48,173 nt of DNA from positions 1-48,173 of the forward strand of contig FR903549.1 in the NCBI GenBank assembly GCA_000438075.1, read 5' to 3'. The position numbers were made by a program, and so were the translations under genes. The DNA comes from Clostridium sp. CAG:609. Its GTDB lineage: Bacteria > Bacillota_I > Bacilli_A > RF39 > UBA660. Shown here one piece after another: positions 15,221-24,038 of this stretch (its first letter is position 1; each line of letters opens with the position of its first letter). Under the pieces are notes generated by a model, which was given only the letters and a program-made list of their open reading frames with translations, did no database searches and was not told where the DNA came from.

Positions 15221-16096
15221 ATGAATATAATAGATAATCTATCAAAACATTTAAAGGAGGTAACTGGTATGAATAATGAATACTTTGTATTAATTGTTGT
15301 TTCATTAATAGTATTCATCGGAGTAAAAGTGATAAATAAAATAATAAATAAGATATATAGACTAGATGAACATAGTGGTAAGAATATGTTTACATTTAGA
15401 GAAAGAACTAATATATTTGCAAATATTATAATAGTTATATTATTATTTTCTATCTGGGAAGGACACTTAAAAAATATAGTGACAATTATATCTTTTGTAG
15501 CAGGAGCAACGACTCTAGCTATCAGAGAAGTAATACTTAATTTAACTGCAGGTTTATATATAAAGATGTCTAAACCATTTAAAGTTGAAGATAGAATAGA
15601 AATAGATAATATAAAAGGTGATGTTGTATTAATTAGTGCCTTAAGTTTTAAAGTATTAGAATTAAAAGATAGACTTAATGGTGAACAAAGTAGTGGTATT
15701 ATAGTAAATATACCAAATTCAAAAATATTTAGTAATAGTTTAAAAAATTATACAACTGCATTTAAATATATATGGAGTGAACTAGTAATACCTGTTTCAA
15801 TAGATAGTGATATAAATAAAACTAAAAAAATTCTTTATAAAGTGGTAAATCATAATGAAGTAATAAAAGCTATTCCTAAGAAAATGGATAAAGCAATAGA
15901 TGAAGCAAAAGGACAATATAGAATATATTATAATAATTTAAAACCCATAATATATACTGAATATAAAGATAATCATATAGAATTTACAATAAGATTTTTA
16001 GTGCATCCCAAAAAAGAGAGAAATGTAACTAATGACTTATGGGAAAATATCTTAGAATATAATAAATTAGGTGTAATAAATCTGTATAAAGCTTAA
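15221..16096 (+). CDS. MscS-family small-conductance mechanosensitive channel
   Basis: Membrane channel that opens under tension to release solutes on hypo-osmotic shock. The 291-residue protein has about three N-terminal membrane helices. The pore-lining helix lies in the Ala/Gly-containing stretch SFVAGATTLAIREVILNLTA (about 90-109). The cytoplasmic beta domain follows (KPFKVEDRIEI; IVNIPNSKIFSNSLKNYT). Two in-frame starts each have an excellent ribosome site: ATG 15221 (AGGAGG) and ATG 15269 (AAAGGAGG), which may give two N-termini. It is monocistronic. Confidence 0.9.
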   Translation: MNIIDNLSKHLKEVTGMNNEYFVLIVVSLIVFIGVKVINKIINKIYRLDEHSGKNMFTFRERTNIFANIIIVILLFSIWEGHLKNIVTIISFVAGATTLAIREVILNLTAGLYIKMSKPFKVEDRIEIDNIKGDVVLISALSFKVLELKDRLNGEQSSGIIVNIPNSKIFSNSLKNYTTAFKYIWSELVIPVSIDSDINKTKKILYKVVNHNEVIKAIPKKMDKAIDEAKGQYRIYYNNLKPIIYTEYKDNHIEFTIRFLVHPKKERNVTNDLWENILEYNKLGVINLYKA

Positions 16097-16122
16097 AATA
16101 TAGTGATTTTTTTTAATAACTT

Positions 16123-16131
16123 TGATATAAT
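16123..16131 (+). promoter_or_regulatory. Extended -10 promoter of the CCA enzyme operon
   Basis: TGA followed by TATAAT (16126-16131) without a -35, 16 bases before the ATG. Confidence 0.6.
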
Positions 16132-16147
16132 TAAATGGGGTATTTAA

Positions 16148-17212
16148 ATGGAAAAAAATATAAAGAAAATATTAGAAACTTTAAACAAAAATAATTATCA
16201 AGCATATCTAGTTGGTGGTTATGTCAGAGACTTTTTACTTGGCATAAATTCCTTTGATGTTGATATAGCAACTGATGCACTTCCTAAAGATATACATAGA
16301 ATGTTTCAAAGCAGCAAAAGTAACTACGGTAGTGTTAATTTTTTAATGGGAAAATATAACATAGACATAACAACATTCAGAGAAGATTTAAATTATGTAA
16401 ATAGAAAACCAAATACAGTTAATTATATAACCAATCTAGAACAAGACCTAACAAGAAGAGATTTTACAATTAACGCAATATGTATGAATAAAGATGGTAA
16501 AATAATAGATCCAATGCATGGGTGTGATGATTTAGATAAAAGATTAATTCGTATGATTGGTAATATTGATGAAAAACTAAAAGATGATCCATTAAGAATA
16601 ATGCGTGCAATTAGATTTAGTGCAGTACTTAACTTTGATATCGAAGAAAAGTTATATGAAAAAATAAAAGAATATAAAGATTTAGTTAAAACATTATCAT
16701 CTTCTAGAATAAAAGAAGAATTAGATAGAATATTTATGTCTAAAAACTTTAAAAAAGCAATAGATATATTTAATGATACTAAAATAAATGAAGTATTAGG
16801 TATAGATTTTAAAACTATTAACTATGTAGATGATCCAATTGGTATGTGGGCTCAAGTAAAAGTTTCAAATATACCATTTACAAATGCAGCAAAAGGGAAT
16901 ATAATAAAAATTACCGAGGTATTAGACTTTGGTGGAATTAATAATGAAATATTATATAAATATGGATTATATGTATCAATGACTGCAGGTAAAATACTTA
17001 ATTTAAATCCAAAAAATATAACAAAAATGTATAATAAATTACCTATTAAATCCAGAGAAGATATTGATATAGATAGTAAATATATAGCTAGTAATTTTGG
17101 CACAGGTAAAATAATTGGTTCTATTTATCAAGATTTAGAAAGCTCTATTTTAAAAGGTAAATTAAAAAATAAGAAAAAGGAAATAATAAAATATTTAAAT
17201 GAAAGGAAGTGA
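16148..17212 (+). CDS. cca: CCA tRNA nucleotidyltransferase
   Basis: Adds or repairs the 3' CCA of tRNAs. The class II nucleotidyltransferase head is seen in YLVGGYVRDFLLG (about 20-32), with the catalytic acidic pair in FDVDIAT (about 37-43). TRRDFTINAI and the RIMRAIRFSA helix follow (about 98-107 and 152-161). The length of 354 residues is at the short end for the family, with a reduced tail domain. Both tRNA genes in this window already encode CCA, so repair is the likely main role. It heads an operon with dnaD and nth, with overlapping ends. Confidence 0.93.
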   Translation: MEKNIKKILETLNKNNYQAYLVGGYVRDFLLGINSFDVDIATDALPKDIHRMFQSSKSNYGSVNFLMGKYNIDITTFREDLNYVNRKPNTVNYITNLEQDLTRRDFTINAICMNKDGKIIDPMHGCDDLDKRLIRMIGNIDEKLKDDPLRIMRAIRFSAVLNFDIEEKLYEKIKEYKDLVKTLSSSRIKEELDRIFMSKNFKKAIDIFNDTKINEVLGIDFKTINYVDDPIGMWAQVKVSNIPFTNAAKGNIIKITEVLDFGGINNEILYKYGLYVSMTAGKILNLNPKNITKMYNKLPIKSREDIDIDSKYIASNFGTGKIIGSIYQDLESSILKGKLKNKKKEIIKYLNERK

Positions 17213-17217
17213 AAATT

Positions 17218-17841
17218 ATGTTTAAAGATAATAAAAAGTTAGTGGCAGAAACAATATTTATCAAAGAAGCATTAAAACTAAATTTATCTTTAAATGAATT
17301 TTTACTTTTATTATATTTTGATAATTCATATGATTCCATATTTGATATAGCACTTTTATCAAAAACATTAAATATGAGCGAAGAACAAATTTTACAAGCA
17401 TATGGATCTTTAATGGCAAAAAAGCTAATTAAAGTCGTAGCTATCAAAGATGGATATGGAAAAGTAATTGAAAAAGTTTCCCTAGACAATTTTTATAACG
17501 AAATAAAAACAGAATATAAAACAAAAGAAGAAGAAATAAAAAAAGAGGATATCTATACAATATTTGAAAAAGAATTTGGAAGAACTCTATCAAGCATGGA
17601 TTATGAAATAATTAATGCATGGATAGATAATGGTTTTAGCGAAGAATTAGTTATTGCAGCCTTAAAAGAGGCAGTTTATAATGGAGTGCCAAATTTAAGA
17701 TATATAGATAAAGTATTATATGAATGGAATAGAAAAGGCATAAAAAAACCAACTGATATTAAAAAACAATTAGAAAGTATTCCAGAAGCTCCGGTATATG
17801 AAGCAAGTATTATGGATTTTGATTGGTTAAATGAAAAGTGA
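17218..17841 (+). CDS. dnaD: DnaD-like replication initiation protein
   Basis: Primosome component that helps load the replicative helicase at origins and restart sites. The N-terminal half looks like a winged helix (about 1-95). The C-terminal half has the DnaD signature: FEKEFGRTLSSMDYEIINAW, then NGVPNLRYIDKVLYEW. The ATG at 17218 with AAGGAAG is chosen over a GTG at 17209 that lies inside the ribosome site. The gene starts within a few bases of the cca stop and overlaps nth by 11 bases. The dnaD-nth order is conserved in Bacilli. Confidence 0.92.
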   Translation: MFKDNKKLVAETIFIKEALKLNLSLNEFLLLLYFDNSYDSIFDIALLSKTLNMSEEQILQAYGSLMAKKLIKVVAIKDGYGKVIEKVSLDNFYNEIKTEYKTKEEEIKKEDIYTIFEKEFGRTLSSMDYEIINAWIDNGFSEELVIAALKEAVYNGVPNLRYIDKVLYEWNRKGIKKPTDIKKQLESIPEAPVYEASIMDFDWLNEK

Positions 17842-18454
17842 ATTTATATTAAATGAGTTAGATAAATTATATCCAGAAGCTAAATGTGAACTTAATTATA
17901 ATAAAGATTATGAATTACTAATAGCAACAGTTTTATCTGCTCAATCAACAGATAAAAGAGTAAATGAAGTAACTAAAGTATTATTTAGTAAATATGATAT
18001 ATTTAGTTTATGTAATATAGATTTAAATACTTTAGAGTCTATTATATATCCAGTTGGTACATATAAGAAAAAAGCTATATTTATAAAAAATATAGCAAAT
18101 TCATTAGCCTCAGATTATAATGGAATAGTTCCAAATAATAGAGATTATTTAGAAAATTTACCCGGGGTAGGTAGAAAAACATGTAATGTTGTTTTATCAA
18201 ATATTTATAATGTTCCTGCAATAGCAGTGGACACTCATGTAAAAAGATTATCTAATAGATTAGGTTTAAGTAATAGTACTGATGTATCTATTATAGAAAA
18301 AGATTTAATGAGAGCATTTCCTAAAGATAAATGGAGTAAACTCCATCATCAATTAGTTTTATTTGGAAGATATAAATGTAAAAGTATAAAACCAGAATGT
18401 AATAATTGTCCATTTATAAGTATATGTAATTATAACAAGGTAGATAAAATTTAA
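17831..18454 (+). CDS. nth: Endonuclease III
   Basis: Base-excision glycosylase/AP lyase for oxidised pyrimidines. The 207-residue protein has the helix-hairpin-helix LPGVGRKTCNVV (about 114-125) with the catalytic Lys in GRKT. The catalytic Asp is in VDTHVKRL (about 134). The C-terminal 4Fe-4S ligand pattern C-x6-C-x2-C-x5-C is present in the CKSIKPECNNC region. It is translationally coupled to dnaD. A terminator starts in its last codons. Confidence 0.95.
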   Translation: MKSEFILNELDKLYPEAKCELNYNKDYELLIATVLSAQSTDKRVNEVTKVLFSKYDIFSLCNIDLNTLESIIYPVGTYKKKAIFIKNIANSLASDYNGIVPNNRDYLENLPGVGRKTCNVVLSNIYNVPAIAVDTHVKRLSNRLGLSNSTDVSIIEKDLMRAFPKDKWSKLHHQLVLFGRYKCKSIKPECNNCPFISICNYNKVDKI

Positions 18455-18467
18455 CCTTGTTTTTTTG
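18434..18467 (+). terminator. Terminator of the cca-dnaD-nth operon
   Basis: AACAAGGT (18434-18441) pairs with ACCTTGTT (18454-18461), followed by six more T. Confidence 0.85.
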
Positions 18468-18541
18468 ATATTCATTCAATGCAAATATAACAGCACAGAT
18501 ACTCACTATATTCATCTAACATTAGTCTTTAACAAATAAAT

Positions 18542-18572
18542 AAGTACTCAAGATTTACTCTTGAGTACTTTT
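18542..18572 (-). terminator. Terminator of the recU-PBP1A operon
   Basis: AAGTACTCAAGA (18542-18553) pairs with TCTTGAGTACTT (18559-18570), a perfect 12-base stem with a short T-rich tail on either strand. Confidence 0.75.
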
Positions 18573-18573
18573 A

Positions 18574-21153
18574 CTATTCCAAATCTATATTACCTTTGTT
18601 ATTATTATTTTTATCATCTGGTTTAGATGGTTTATCTTTATCTTTGTCTTTGTCTTTATCTTTGTCTATATCACCAGTACTTGGTCCTATTGATGTATTT
18701 GTTTTAATTTGTAATCCATCACTCATATTTGATTGAAATAATGAATAAGCTGCCTTTATAATATAAGTTGTATTACCACCTGATGGATTAGTAACTGTAT
18801 AACTAGTATTATCTGTTCTGCCTAAGTAGGTTAAATTACCATCACTAGTTTTTTCATAAATATTATAACCAAGTGTTCCAACATAAGAATTATTATATGC
18901 AATTCTACTTTCATAATACTTATAAGCACTTGTTCCATAATAAGTATTAAAATATTCTTGTAAGTATGTTGAACTAATTGCATCTGGTGTTTTAATACCT
19001 GCCCAAGTAAGTTTTATTACTCCACCATCAAATGTATAATTACCATCAGTAGGATTACTCAATTTTTCAAATCTTGTTGATACTTCTGTAGGTTCTGTTC
19101 CATCTTTGAATAATTCCGTTGACCTTAAATTTTCCGGAGTATATTCACTAGGAAGTAGTGTAGGGATAGTTTCATTTTCTATTTCAATTTGAACGACCCC
19201 GCTGGGCTTTGTAAAAGTTTTATTTTTAGAATAAACTCTAGACCCAACAGCTTTCATAACAGCATTTCTAACTCTACCACCTATAATTGCATTTAAATAA
19301 TGTTCTGAATTATTGATATCATATCCAATCCATAATGCAATAGCATATTCTGGTGAATAAGTAATGTTCCATGCATCTCTGGTTGATGAAGCTGGAATTC
19401 CATATTTTTCTGTAGTAGCTTTATCTAAGTTTGTAGTACCTGACTTAGCAGCTATTTGAGTACCACCTACTGATACACCACCAACACCTCTTTGAGCTGC
19501 AGTAATTAACATATCTGTAATCATATATGCAGTTTCTTCACTCATAACTTTAACTTTATCATGTTTCTTTGTATAAACTTTACCATTTTCTAATAATGTA
19601 GCTTCTTTATATGAATAAGGTTCAATATAATAACCACCTCTACCAAAAGCAGCATAAGCAGCGGACATTTGAATAGGGCTAACTCCATCAAACCCACCAA
19701 TTGCTGCAGATTCATATAATTCTCCGCCATAATCAATACCTAAATTCTTAACAAAATCTTTAATATAATTTGGATTTTCTTTATATACTGCTTGAAAAGC
19801 TTTTAATGCTGGAATATTTCTTGATGCAGCTAGGGCATCTCTCATAGTCATTAAACCATTATATTTTCCATCAGCATTCTTTATTGCTGTACCATTTGTA
19901 TAAGTAGTTGGTTCATCTAAGAATAGGGAAGCTGGAGATCCATTTAAATGTTCAATATATGGACCGTAATCAAATAATGGTTTAGCAGTTGAACCCGGTT
20001 GTCTTTTTGTTGTTGCTCTGTTTGTACCACGAGCTCCATAATTTCTTCCACCAGATAATGCTGAAATACCACCATCTTCTATGCTCGTAATAGCAACACC
20101 TTCTTGCATGTATTCATTTGGAAACGTATATATTTCTCCAGATTCAAGCTTATTTAATACATCTTGAACATCTTTATCTATTGTTGTAACCACTTTCATT
20201 GGGACACTTCTTATATCATACCCAGTATCACTTTTAATTTCATTAATAATATAATCTATCGCAGCTCTGCTTTCACCATTACCAGATTTTTCTTGTTTAA
20301 CTAATAATGATTCAATTGGAATATCTAATACTGCTTGTTTTTCTTCTTCTGTAATATAACCATGGTTTACCATAAGTGTTAATACAGTTTTTTGACGTTT
20401 TCTTAAATTATTTGTTTTTGTATAAGGATTGTAAGTAGTTGGATTTTGAAACATACCAGCTATAATTGATGCTTCAGCTAAACTTATATCTGAAACAGAC
20501 TTACCAAAGAAATTTTGACAAGCTTGTTCAACACCTGCAAATCCTGAATTATTTAGTGAACCTGTTGAACCAAACCATTGACTATTTACATAAAACTCAA
20601 TAATTTCCTCTTTTGTATAATTACTTTCTACTTTAAACACAGCCATATATATATCTGTGAATTTTCTTATAATACCTTTTATACCTTCAGATTCTCCGGA
20701 AGTATAAGCACGTTTTACAACTTGCATTGTTAAAGTTGATGCACCACCAGCCCATTCTTTACCAAGAAGTTGACCAGCACTAGCTTTAGCAAATCTCGCA
20801 ACATCAAGACCACTATGTTTAAAAAATCTTGAGTCTTCGGTAGCAACTATGGCATCAATTAAAACTTGAGGTAACTGATCATAATTTACTAAAACTCTAT
20901 CATATTGACCAAGCCTTGCAAGTTCTGTTTCACCATCATTATAATATAATACACTAGATTCTTTTGAATAAAGTTTATCTTTATCAAAATCTGGTGATGA
21001 AATAATGATATATAATGCAAATACTAAAGCTATTGATATAACTGCAATACCACCAATTAAAACAATTGATAATATAGTCTCACCAACATTTTTATTTTCT
21101 CCAGGATTTTTTTTATTTTTTGTGCCAAATTTTTTAAACTTTAACTTTTTCAT
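18574..21153 (-). CDS. ponA: Class A penicillin-binding protein 1A
   Basis: Bifunctional peptidoglycan synthase. The 859-residue protein has a basic cytoplasmic tail and one membrane helix (about 28-50). The glycosyltransferase domain carries the catalytic Glu in ATEDSRFFKH (about 104) and GGASTLTMQ. The transpeptidase domain has SxxK in PGSTAKPL (about 386-389), SRN in AASRNIPA and KSGTT (about 568). A C-terminal module of about 150 residues resembles fibronectin type III. The extreme tail is a KD repeat encoded by a 6- and 12-base reiteration (18629-18669). Its start overlaps recU by four bases, the classical recU-ponA order. Confidence 0.93.
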   Translation of the reverse strand: MKKLKFKKFGTKNKKNPGENKNVGETILSIVLIGGIAVISIALVFALYIIISSPDFDKDKLYSKESSVLYYNDGETELARLGQYDRVLVNYDQLPQVLIDAIVATEDSRFFKHSGLDVARFAKASAGQLLGKEWAGGASTLTMQVVKRAYTSGESEGIKGIIRKFTDIYMAVFKVESNYTKEEIIEFYVNSQWFGSTGSLNNSGFAGVEQACQNFFGKSVSDISLAEASIIAGMFQNPTTYNPYTKTNNLRKRQKTVLTLMVNHGYITEEEKQAVLDIPIESLLVKQEKSGNGESRAAIDYIINEIKSDTGYDIRSVPMKVVTTIDKDVQDVLNKLESGEIYTFPNEYMQEGVAITSIEDGGISALSGGRNYGARGTNRATTKRQPGSTAKPLFDYGPYIEHLNGSPASLFLDEPTTYTNGTAIKNADGKYNGLMTMRDALAASRNIPALKAFQAVYKENPNYIKDFVKNLGIDYGGELYESAAIGGFDGVSPIQMSAAYAAFGRGGYYIEPYSYKEATLLENGKVYTKKHDKVKVMSEETAYMITDMLITAAQRGVGGVSVGGTQIAAKSGTTNLDKATTEKYGIPASSTRDAWNITYSPEYAIALWIGYDINNSEHYLNAIIGGRVRNAVMKAVGSRVYSKNKTFTKPSGVVQIEIENETIPTLLPSEYTPENLRSTELFKDGTEPTEVSTRFEKLSNPTDGNYTFDGGVIKLTWAGIKTPDAISSTYLQEYFNTYYGTSAYKYYESRIAYNNSYVGTLGYNIYEKTSDGNLTYLGRTDNTSYTVTNPSGGNTTYIIKAAYSLFQSNMSDGLQIKTNTSIGPSTGDIDKDKDKDKDKDKPSKPDDKNNNNKGNIDLE

Positions 21154-21695
21154 AACAATTCTCCTAACTTTGTTAAATAATCTAAACCATTCAAGGTAAC
21201 ATTAACTAAAATTCCATTATCTTTAATATATTCATAAGGAATACTTTTTCGCATATTTTTATCAATAAATTCTATAAATTTTTTCCCAGGTAATATATAA
21301 TACAAATCATTCATATAAATAATTAAAAAAGCAATACCACCATGATTAAGTATATTTCTAATATGTTTAATTTGATGATCATGAACATTACTTACAGGAA
21401 AAGATGTTTTATTTTTAGTTTCCTTTGCATCAAATTCAATATATTTACCTTTATATAAACCATTAAAATCAAGTGTTGATGGAAGTTCATAAAATGCATC
21501 AGTAATTCTCTTACCACTTCCACTAAAACTAGTTTTAACAACTCTTATCGGAGTAGGTTTCTTATAAATATATGCTATATCATTATCTCTATAATAAATA
21601 TTAGCTTTCTCAATTAAATATTCAAGAGTCATACCTCGATTTTTATAAGAAACAACACTTTTATATTCTTTTTTAATGTTGCCCGGATATAACAT
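21150..21695 (-). CDS. recU: Holliday junction resolvase RecU
   Basis: Cleaves four-way DNA junctions during recombinational repair and chromosome segregation. The 181-residue protein contains the family's nuclease core STLDFNGLYKGKYIEFDAKE (about 73-92), with the catalytic Asp/Glu/Lys residues, followed by HDHQIKHI. The N-terminal RGMTLEYLIEKAN stretch is also typical. It is promoter-proximal to ponA and overlaps it by four bases. An extended -10 promoter (TGGTATAAT, minus strand, 21722-21714) lies upstream. Confidence 0.94.
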   Translation of the reverse strand: MLYPGNIKKEYKSVVSYKNRGMTLEYLIEKANIYYRDNDIAYIYKKPTPIRVVKTSFSGSGKRITDAFYELPSTLDFNGLYKGKYIEFDAKETKNKTSFPVSNVHDHQIKHIRNILNHGGIAFLIIYMNDLYYILPGKKFIEFIDKNMRKSIPYEYIKDNGILVNVTLNGLDYLTKLGELL

Positions 21696-21713
21696 AACAT
21701 CACCTGCAATAAA

Positions 21714-21722
21714 ATTATACCA
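21714..21722 (-). promoter_or_regulatory. Extended -10 promoter of recU-ponA
   Basis: Minus-strand TGG followed by TATAAT (21719-21714). No convincing -35 at the usual distance. Confidence 0.55.
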
Positions 21723-21850
21723 TATTCTTTTCTAAATTTATAGTAAAACCCATAAAATTGTCACATGTAGACATTTAAAACTTTTGACATCTTTTGTCGA
21801 AAATAATGAAATTATTAAAAATATTTTGTAAAATATAAATGGTGAAGAAA

Positions 21851-21967
21851 ATGAATATAGATAATATAATAAATATAATGATGGAAAAGATAGATTGGGC
21901 AACACTAGATACTATATTTTTACCTAATCCTAAAATTGGTACATCACATGATATTGACGAATCTTAA
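21851..21967 (+). CDS. Small 38-residue protein ahead of gpsB
   Basis: ATG 21851 follows GGTGAAG and the frame closes at TAA 21965-21967. The peptide starts MNIDNIINIMMEK and contains DWATLDTIFLPNPKIG. It is moderately acidic with no membrane helix. No family is recognised. The gpsB promoter starts inside its last codons. Normal codon use and a reasonable ribosome site support translation; no homologue is known to me. Confidence 0.45.
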   Translation: MNIDNIINIMMEKIDWATLDTIFLPNPKIGTSHDIDES

Positions 21968-21982
21968 AATTATTGGTATAAT
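21954..21982 (+). promoter_or_regulatory. gpsB promoter
   Basis: TTGACG (21954-21959), 17 bases, TATAAT (21977-21982). Confidence 0.8.
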
Positions 21983-22004
21983 TTTCTTGTTAGAGGTGAG
22001 TATA

Positions 22005-22331
22005 TTGTATAACGATCGATTGTATTTAACTCCTCAAGAAATACTTGAGAAAGAATTTAAAATTGATGCAAGGGGATATCGACCTCAAGAAGTTGATAAG
22101 TTTTTGGATATGGTTATCCGTGATTATACGGAATATTCTAATATTGTAAAAAAATTAGAAAAAGACATTAAAGATTTAACTGATGATAACATCAAGTTAA
22201 AAGGAGAAATTAGAAGACTACAAGAAGTAGCATCAACAAATAGTGATACTCCATCAAGAAGTATTAATAATGTTGATTTACTTAAAAGAATTAGTCAACT
22301 AGAAAAAGTAGTATACGGAAATAATGAATAA
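22005..22331 (+). CDS. gpsB: Cell-division regulator GpsB
   Basis: DivIVA-family coiled-coil protein that couples septal and sidewall peptidoglycan synthesis by binding class A PBPs. The N-terminal domain is clear: LTPQEILEKEFKIDARGYRP then EVDKFLDMVIRDY (about 8-40), followed by a coiled coil to about residue 75. The short C-terminal helical segment with the VDLLKRISQLEKVVY trimer motif follows. The TTG at 22005 behind AGAGGTGAG matches the known GpsB N-terminus; the frame upstream of it contains only the promoter. The stop codon overlaps the first helix of rnpB. The nearby PBP1A is its expected partner. Confidence 0.92.
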   Translation: MYNDRLYLTPQEILEKEFKIDARGYRPQEVDKFLDMVIRDYTEYSNIVKKLEKDIKDLTDDNIKLKGEIRRLQEVASTNSDTPSRSINNVDLLKRISQLEKVVYGNNE

Positions 22332-22678
22332 TCTTGTGACAAATGCTGCATAAAATAGTTATGTAGAGGAAAGTCCATGCTCGCACAAGCTGAGATGCTT
22401 GTAGTGTTTGTGCCTAAGGAAAAAATAACTTAGGGTAGTTTATAACTAACGGCTTCGAGGAAACCTCAAATGGTTTTAGTAGATATAAAAGTGCCAAAGA
22501 GACGAGTTACAAGGGAAACTTTGTAAGTGGAACGTGGTAAACCCCGCAAGCGAGAAACCCAAATTTTGGTAGGGGAGCCTTGATTCTTAAGAAATGAATT
22601 AAGAATGGGTATCAAAAGATAAGATAAATATTTGTCACTTCATATGAAGAACAAAACATGGCTTACTTAGATTATTTT
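22326..22678 (+). ncRNA. rnpB: RNase P RNA, type B
   Basis: Catalytic RNA that matures tRNA 5' ends. Universally conserved blocks are present: GAGGAAAGTCCATGCTCGC, GTGCCAAAGAGACGA, GGAACGTGGTAAACCCC, GAGAAACCCAAATTTTGGTA and the 3' GAACAAAACATGGCTTAC. Closing helix P1 pairs AATAATCT (22327-22334) with AGATTATT (22669-22676). A T-rich run follows the 3' arm and may terminate it. The order of blocks matches the Bacillus (type B) form. The 5' arm overlaps the gpsB stop codon. Confidence 0.95.
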
Positions 22679-22708
22679 TTATTTTCAATTAAAAAAGGAG
22701 TGAATATT

Positions 22709-23182
22709 TTGAACGAAATTGGTGAGGAGCTTCAGTATGCAAGGGAGTCATCAGGTGTTAGTTTAAATGAAGCAAGTAAAGATTTAAATATTAAGGTAGA
22801 AATACTAGAAAATATTGAAGATGGAAGAACTGGTGCATTCAAAGATATATTTGAACTTAAAGATTATATTTCAAATTATGCTAAATACTTAGGTTTAAAT
22901 GAAAAAGAACTAATTGATGAATTTAATGAATACATGTTTGAATACACATCAAAGATTCCAATCAAAGACATTGAAAAAACAATTGAACTAAAATTAAAAG
23001 AAGAAGACAATACCAAAAAAATTGCTTCTCCATATACTAAACAAGCTAAAAAATATAATAAATGGGTATATGTTGCAATATATGTTTTTATTTTATTACT
23101 TGTTTTAGTGGCAATTATCTGGTCTGTTAAACAAGTTACAATTAATCGTAATGTAACAGATACAATTAGTTATGGAAAGTAG
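22709..23182 (+). CDS. rodZ: RodZ-like membrane-anchored HTH protein
   Basis: Cell-shape factor linking MreB to the wall machinery in other bacteria. The 157-residue protein has an N-terminal XRE-like domain of the RodZ type (LQYARESSGVSLNEASKDLN, about 8-27), a Lys-rich linker and one membrane helix near residues 115-137. The extracytoplasmic tail is only about 18 residues, much shorter than in full-length RodZ. The TTG at 22709 behind AAAGGAG is chosen; an ATG further upstream lies inside rnpB. It is directly followed by pgsA, as in Bacillus (ymfM-pgsA). Confidence 0.85.
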   Translation: MNEIGEELQYARESSGVSLNEASKDLNIKVEILENIEDGRTGAFKDIFELKDYISNYAKYLGLNEKELIDEFNEYMFEYTSKIPIKDIEKTIELKLKEEDNTKKIASPYTKQAKKYNKWVYVAIYVFILLLVLVAIIWSVKQVTINRNVTDTISYGK

Positions 23183-23189
23183 GGATAAA

Positions 23190-23789
23190 ATGAATTTACC
23201 AAATAAAATAACAATGACAAGAATAGCATTATCGGTACTTTTACTCATAGGAATGTTACTTCCATGGTATCAACTAGGAATAAATTTTGCTACATGGCAA
23301 ATAGGTAATGTTAATGTATCACTTAAATACATAATAGCTGGAATTATCTTTCTAATAGCATCTCTATCAGATTCATTAGACGGATATATTGCTCGTAAAT
23401 ATAATTTAGTAACGGATTTTGGCAAAGTAATGGATGCCATCGCAGATAAATTATTAGTAAATGGTTTATTAATAATTCTTGCATATGATGGTGCTATATC
23501 TATTGTAATACCAGTTGTTATAATATCTCGTGATATAGTAGTTGATTCATGTAAAATGATATCAGGACAAAAAGGCAAAGTAGTAGCAGCATCAATACTA
23601 GGTAAATTAAAAACCATTTGTATGATGAGTGGTTTAACTCTAACATTCTTTTACAATTTACCATTTGAATTAATAAACTTCCCACTTTCAGATATTTTAC
23701 TTATATCTGCAGTAATATTATCAGTAATAAGTGGATGCCAATATTTCTATGGTGTAAAAGATATATTATTTCCAAACAAGAAGGACTAA
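23190..23789 (+). CDS. pgsA: CDP-diacylglycerol-glycerol-3-phosphate 3-phosphatidyltransferase
   Basis: Makes phosphatidylglycerol phosphate in the membrane, the committed step to phosphatidylglycerol. The 199-residue protein opens NLPNKITMTRI like other PgsA proteins. It carries the CDP-alcohol phosphotransferase motif D-G-x2-A-R...G-x3-D-x3-D in SLDGYIARKYNLVTDFG and KVMDAIADK (about 66-95). Several membrane helices are present. The ATG at 23190 with AGGG is preferred over one 18 bases upstream that overlaps the rodZ end. Confidence 0.94.
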   Translation: MNLPNKITMTRIALSVLLLIGMLLPWYQLGINFATWQIGNVNVSLKYIIAGIIFLIASLSDSLDGYIARKYNLVTDFGKVMDAIADKLLVNGLLIILAYDGAISIVIPVVIISRDIVVDSCKMISGQKGKVVAASILGKLKTICMMSGLTLTFFYNLPFELINFPLSDILLISAVILSVISGCQYFYGVKDILFPNKKD

Positions 23790-24008
23790 ACAAAGCCCTT
23801 TTTTCATATAAGAAAATACTTGCATTTATATGGATTGTTATATTAATTATTTTAACATCCTACATGATTATAAACTAAAGAAAGTTAATAAATTATCATC
23901 TAATTTAGTTATTTCATATAATATAAGGCTAGTACTTGCAAGTATTTTAAATATAATAAAAATATTTTGATAACTGTGTTTTTGTCTTAGTTCAAAAAAA
24001 ATATAATT

Positions 24009-24017
24009 CATACTATA
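24009..24017 (+). promoter_or_regulatory. Possible sigma-K-type -10 box of the CotD-like gene
   Basis: CATACTATA fits the CATAnnnTA -10 consensus of sigma-K, but no AC is found 16-17 bases upstream, so support is partial. Confidence 0.3.
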
Positions 24018-24038
24018 AATTAGAAAGGAAATGTTGAT

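Noticed and set aside
18595..18670. Short reiteration as a CRISPR-like or mobile repeat
   Set aside because: It lies in frame inside the PBP1A tail and simply encodes the KD-rich end.
23790..23880. Short hydrophobic frame after pgsA ending in a TM-like stretch
   Set aside because: It has no start codon or ribosome site and is open in only one frame beyond the pgsA stop; too short to support as a gene.
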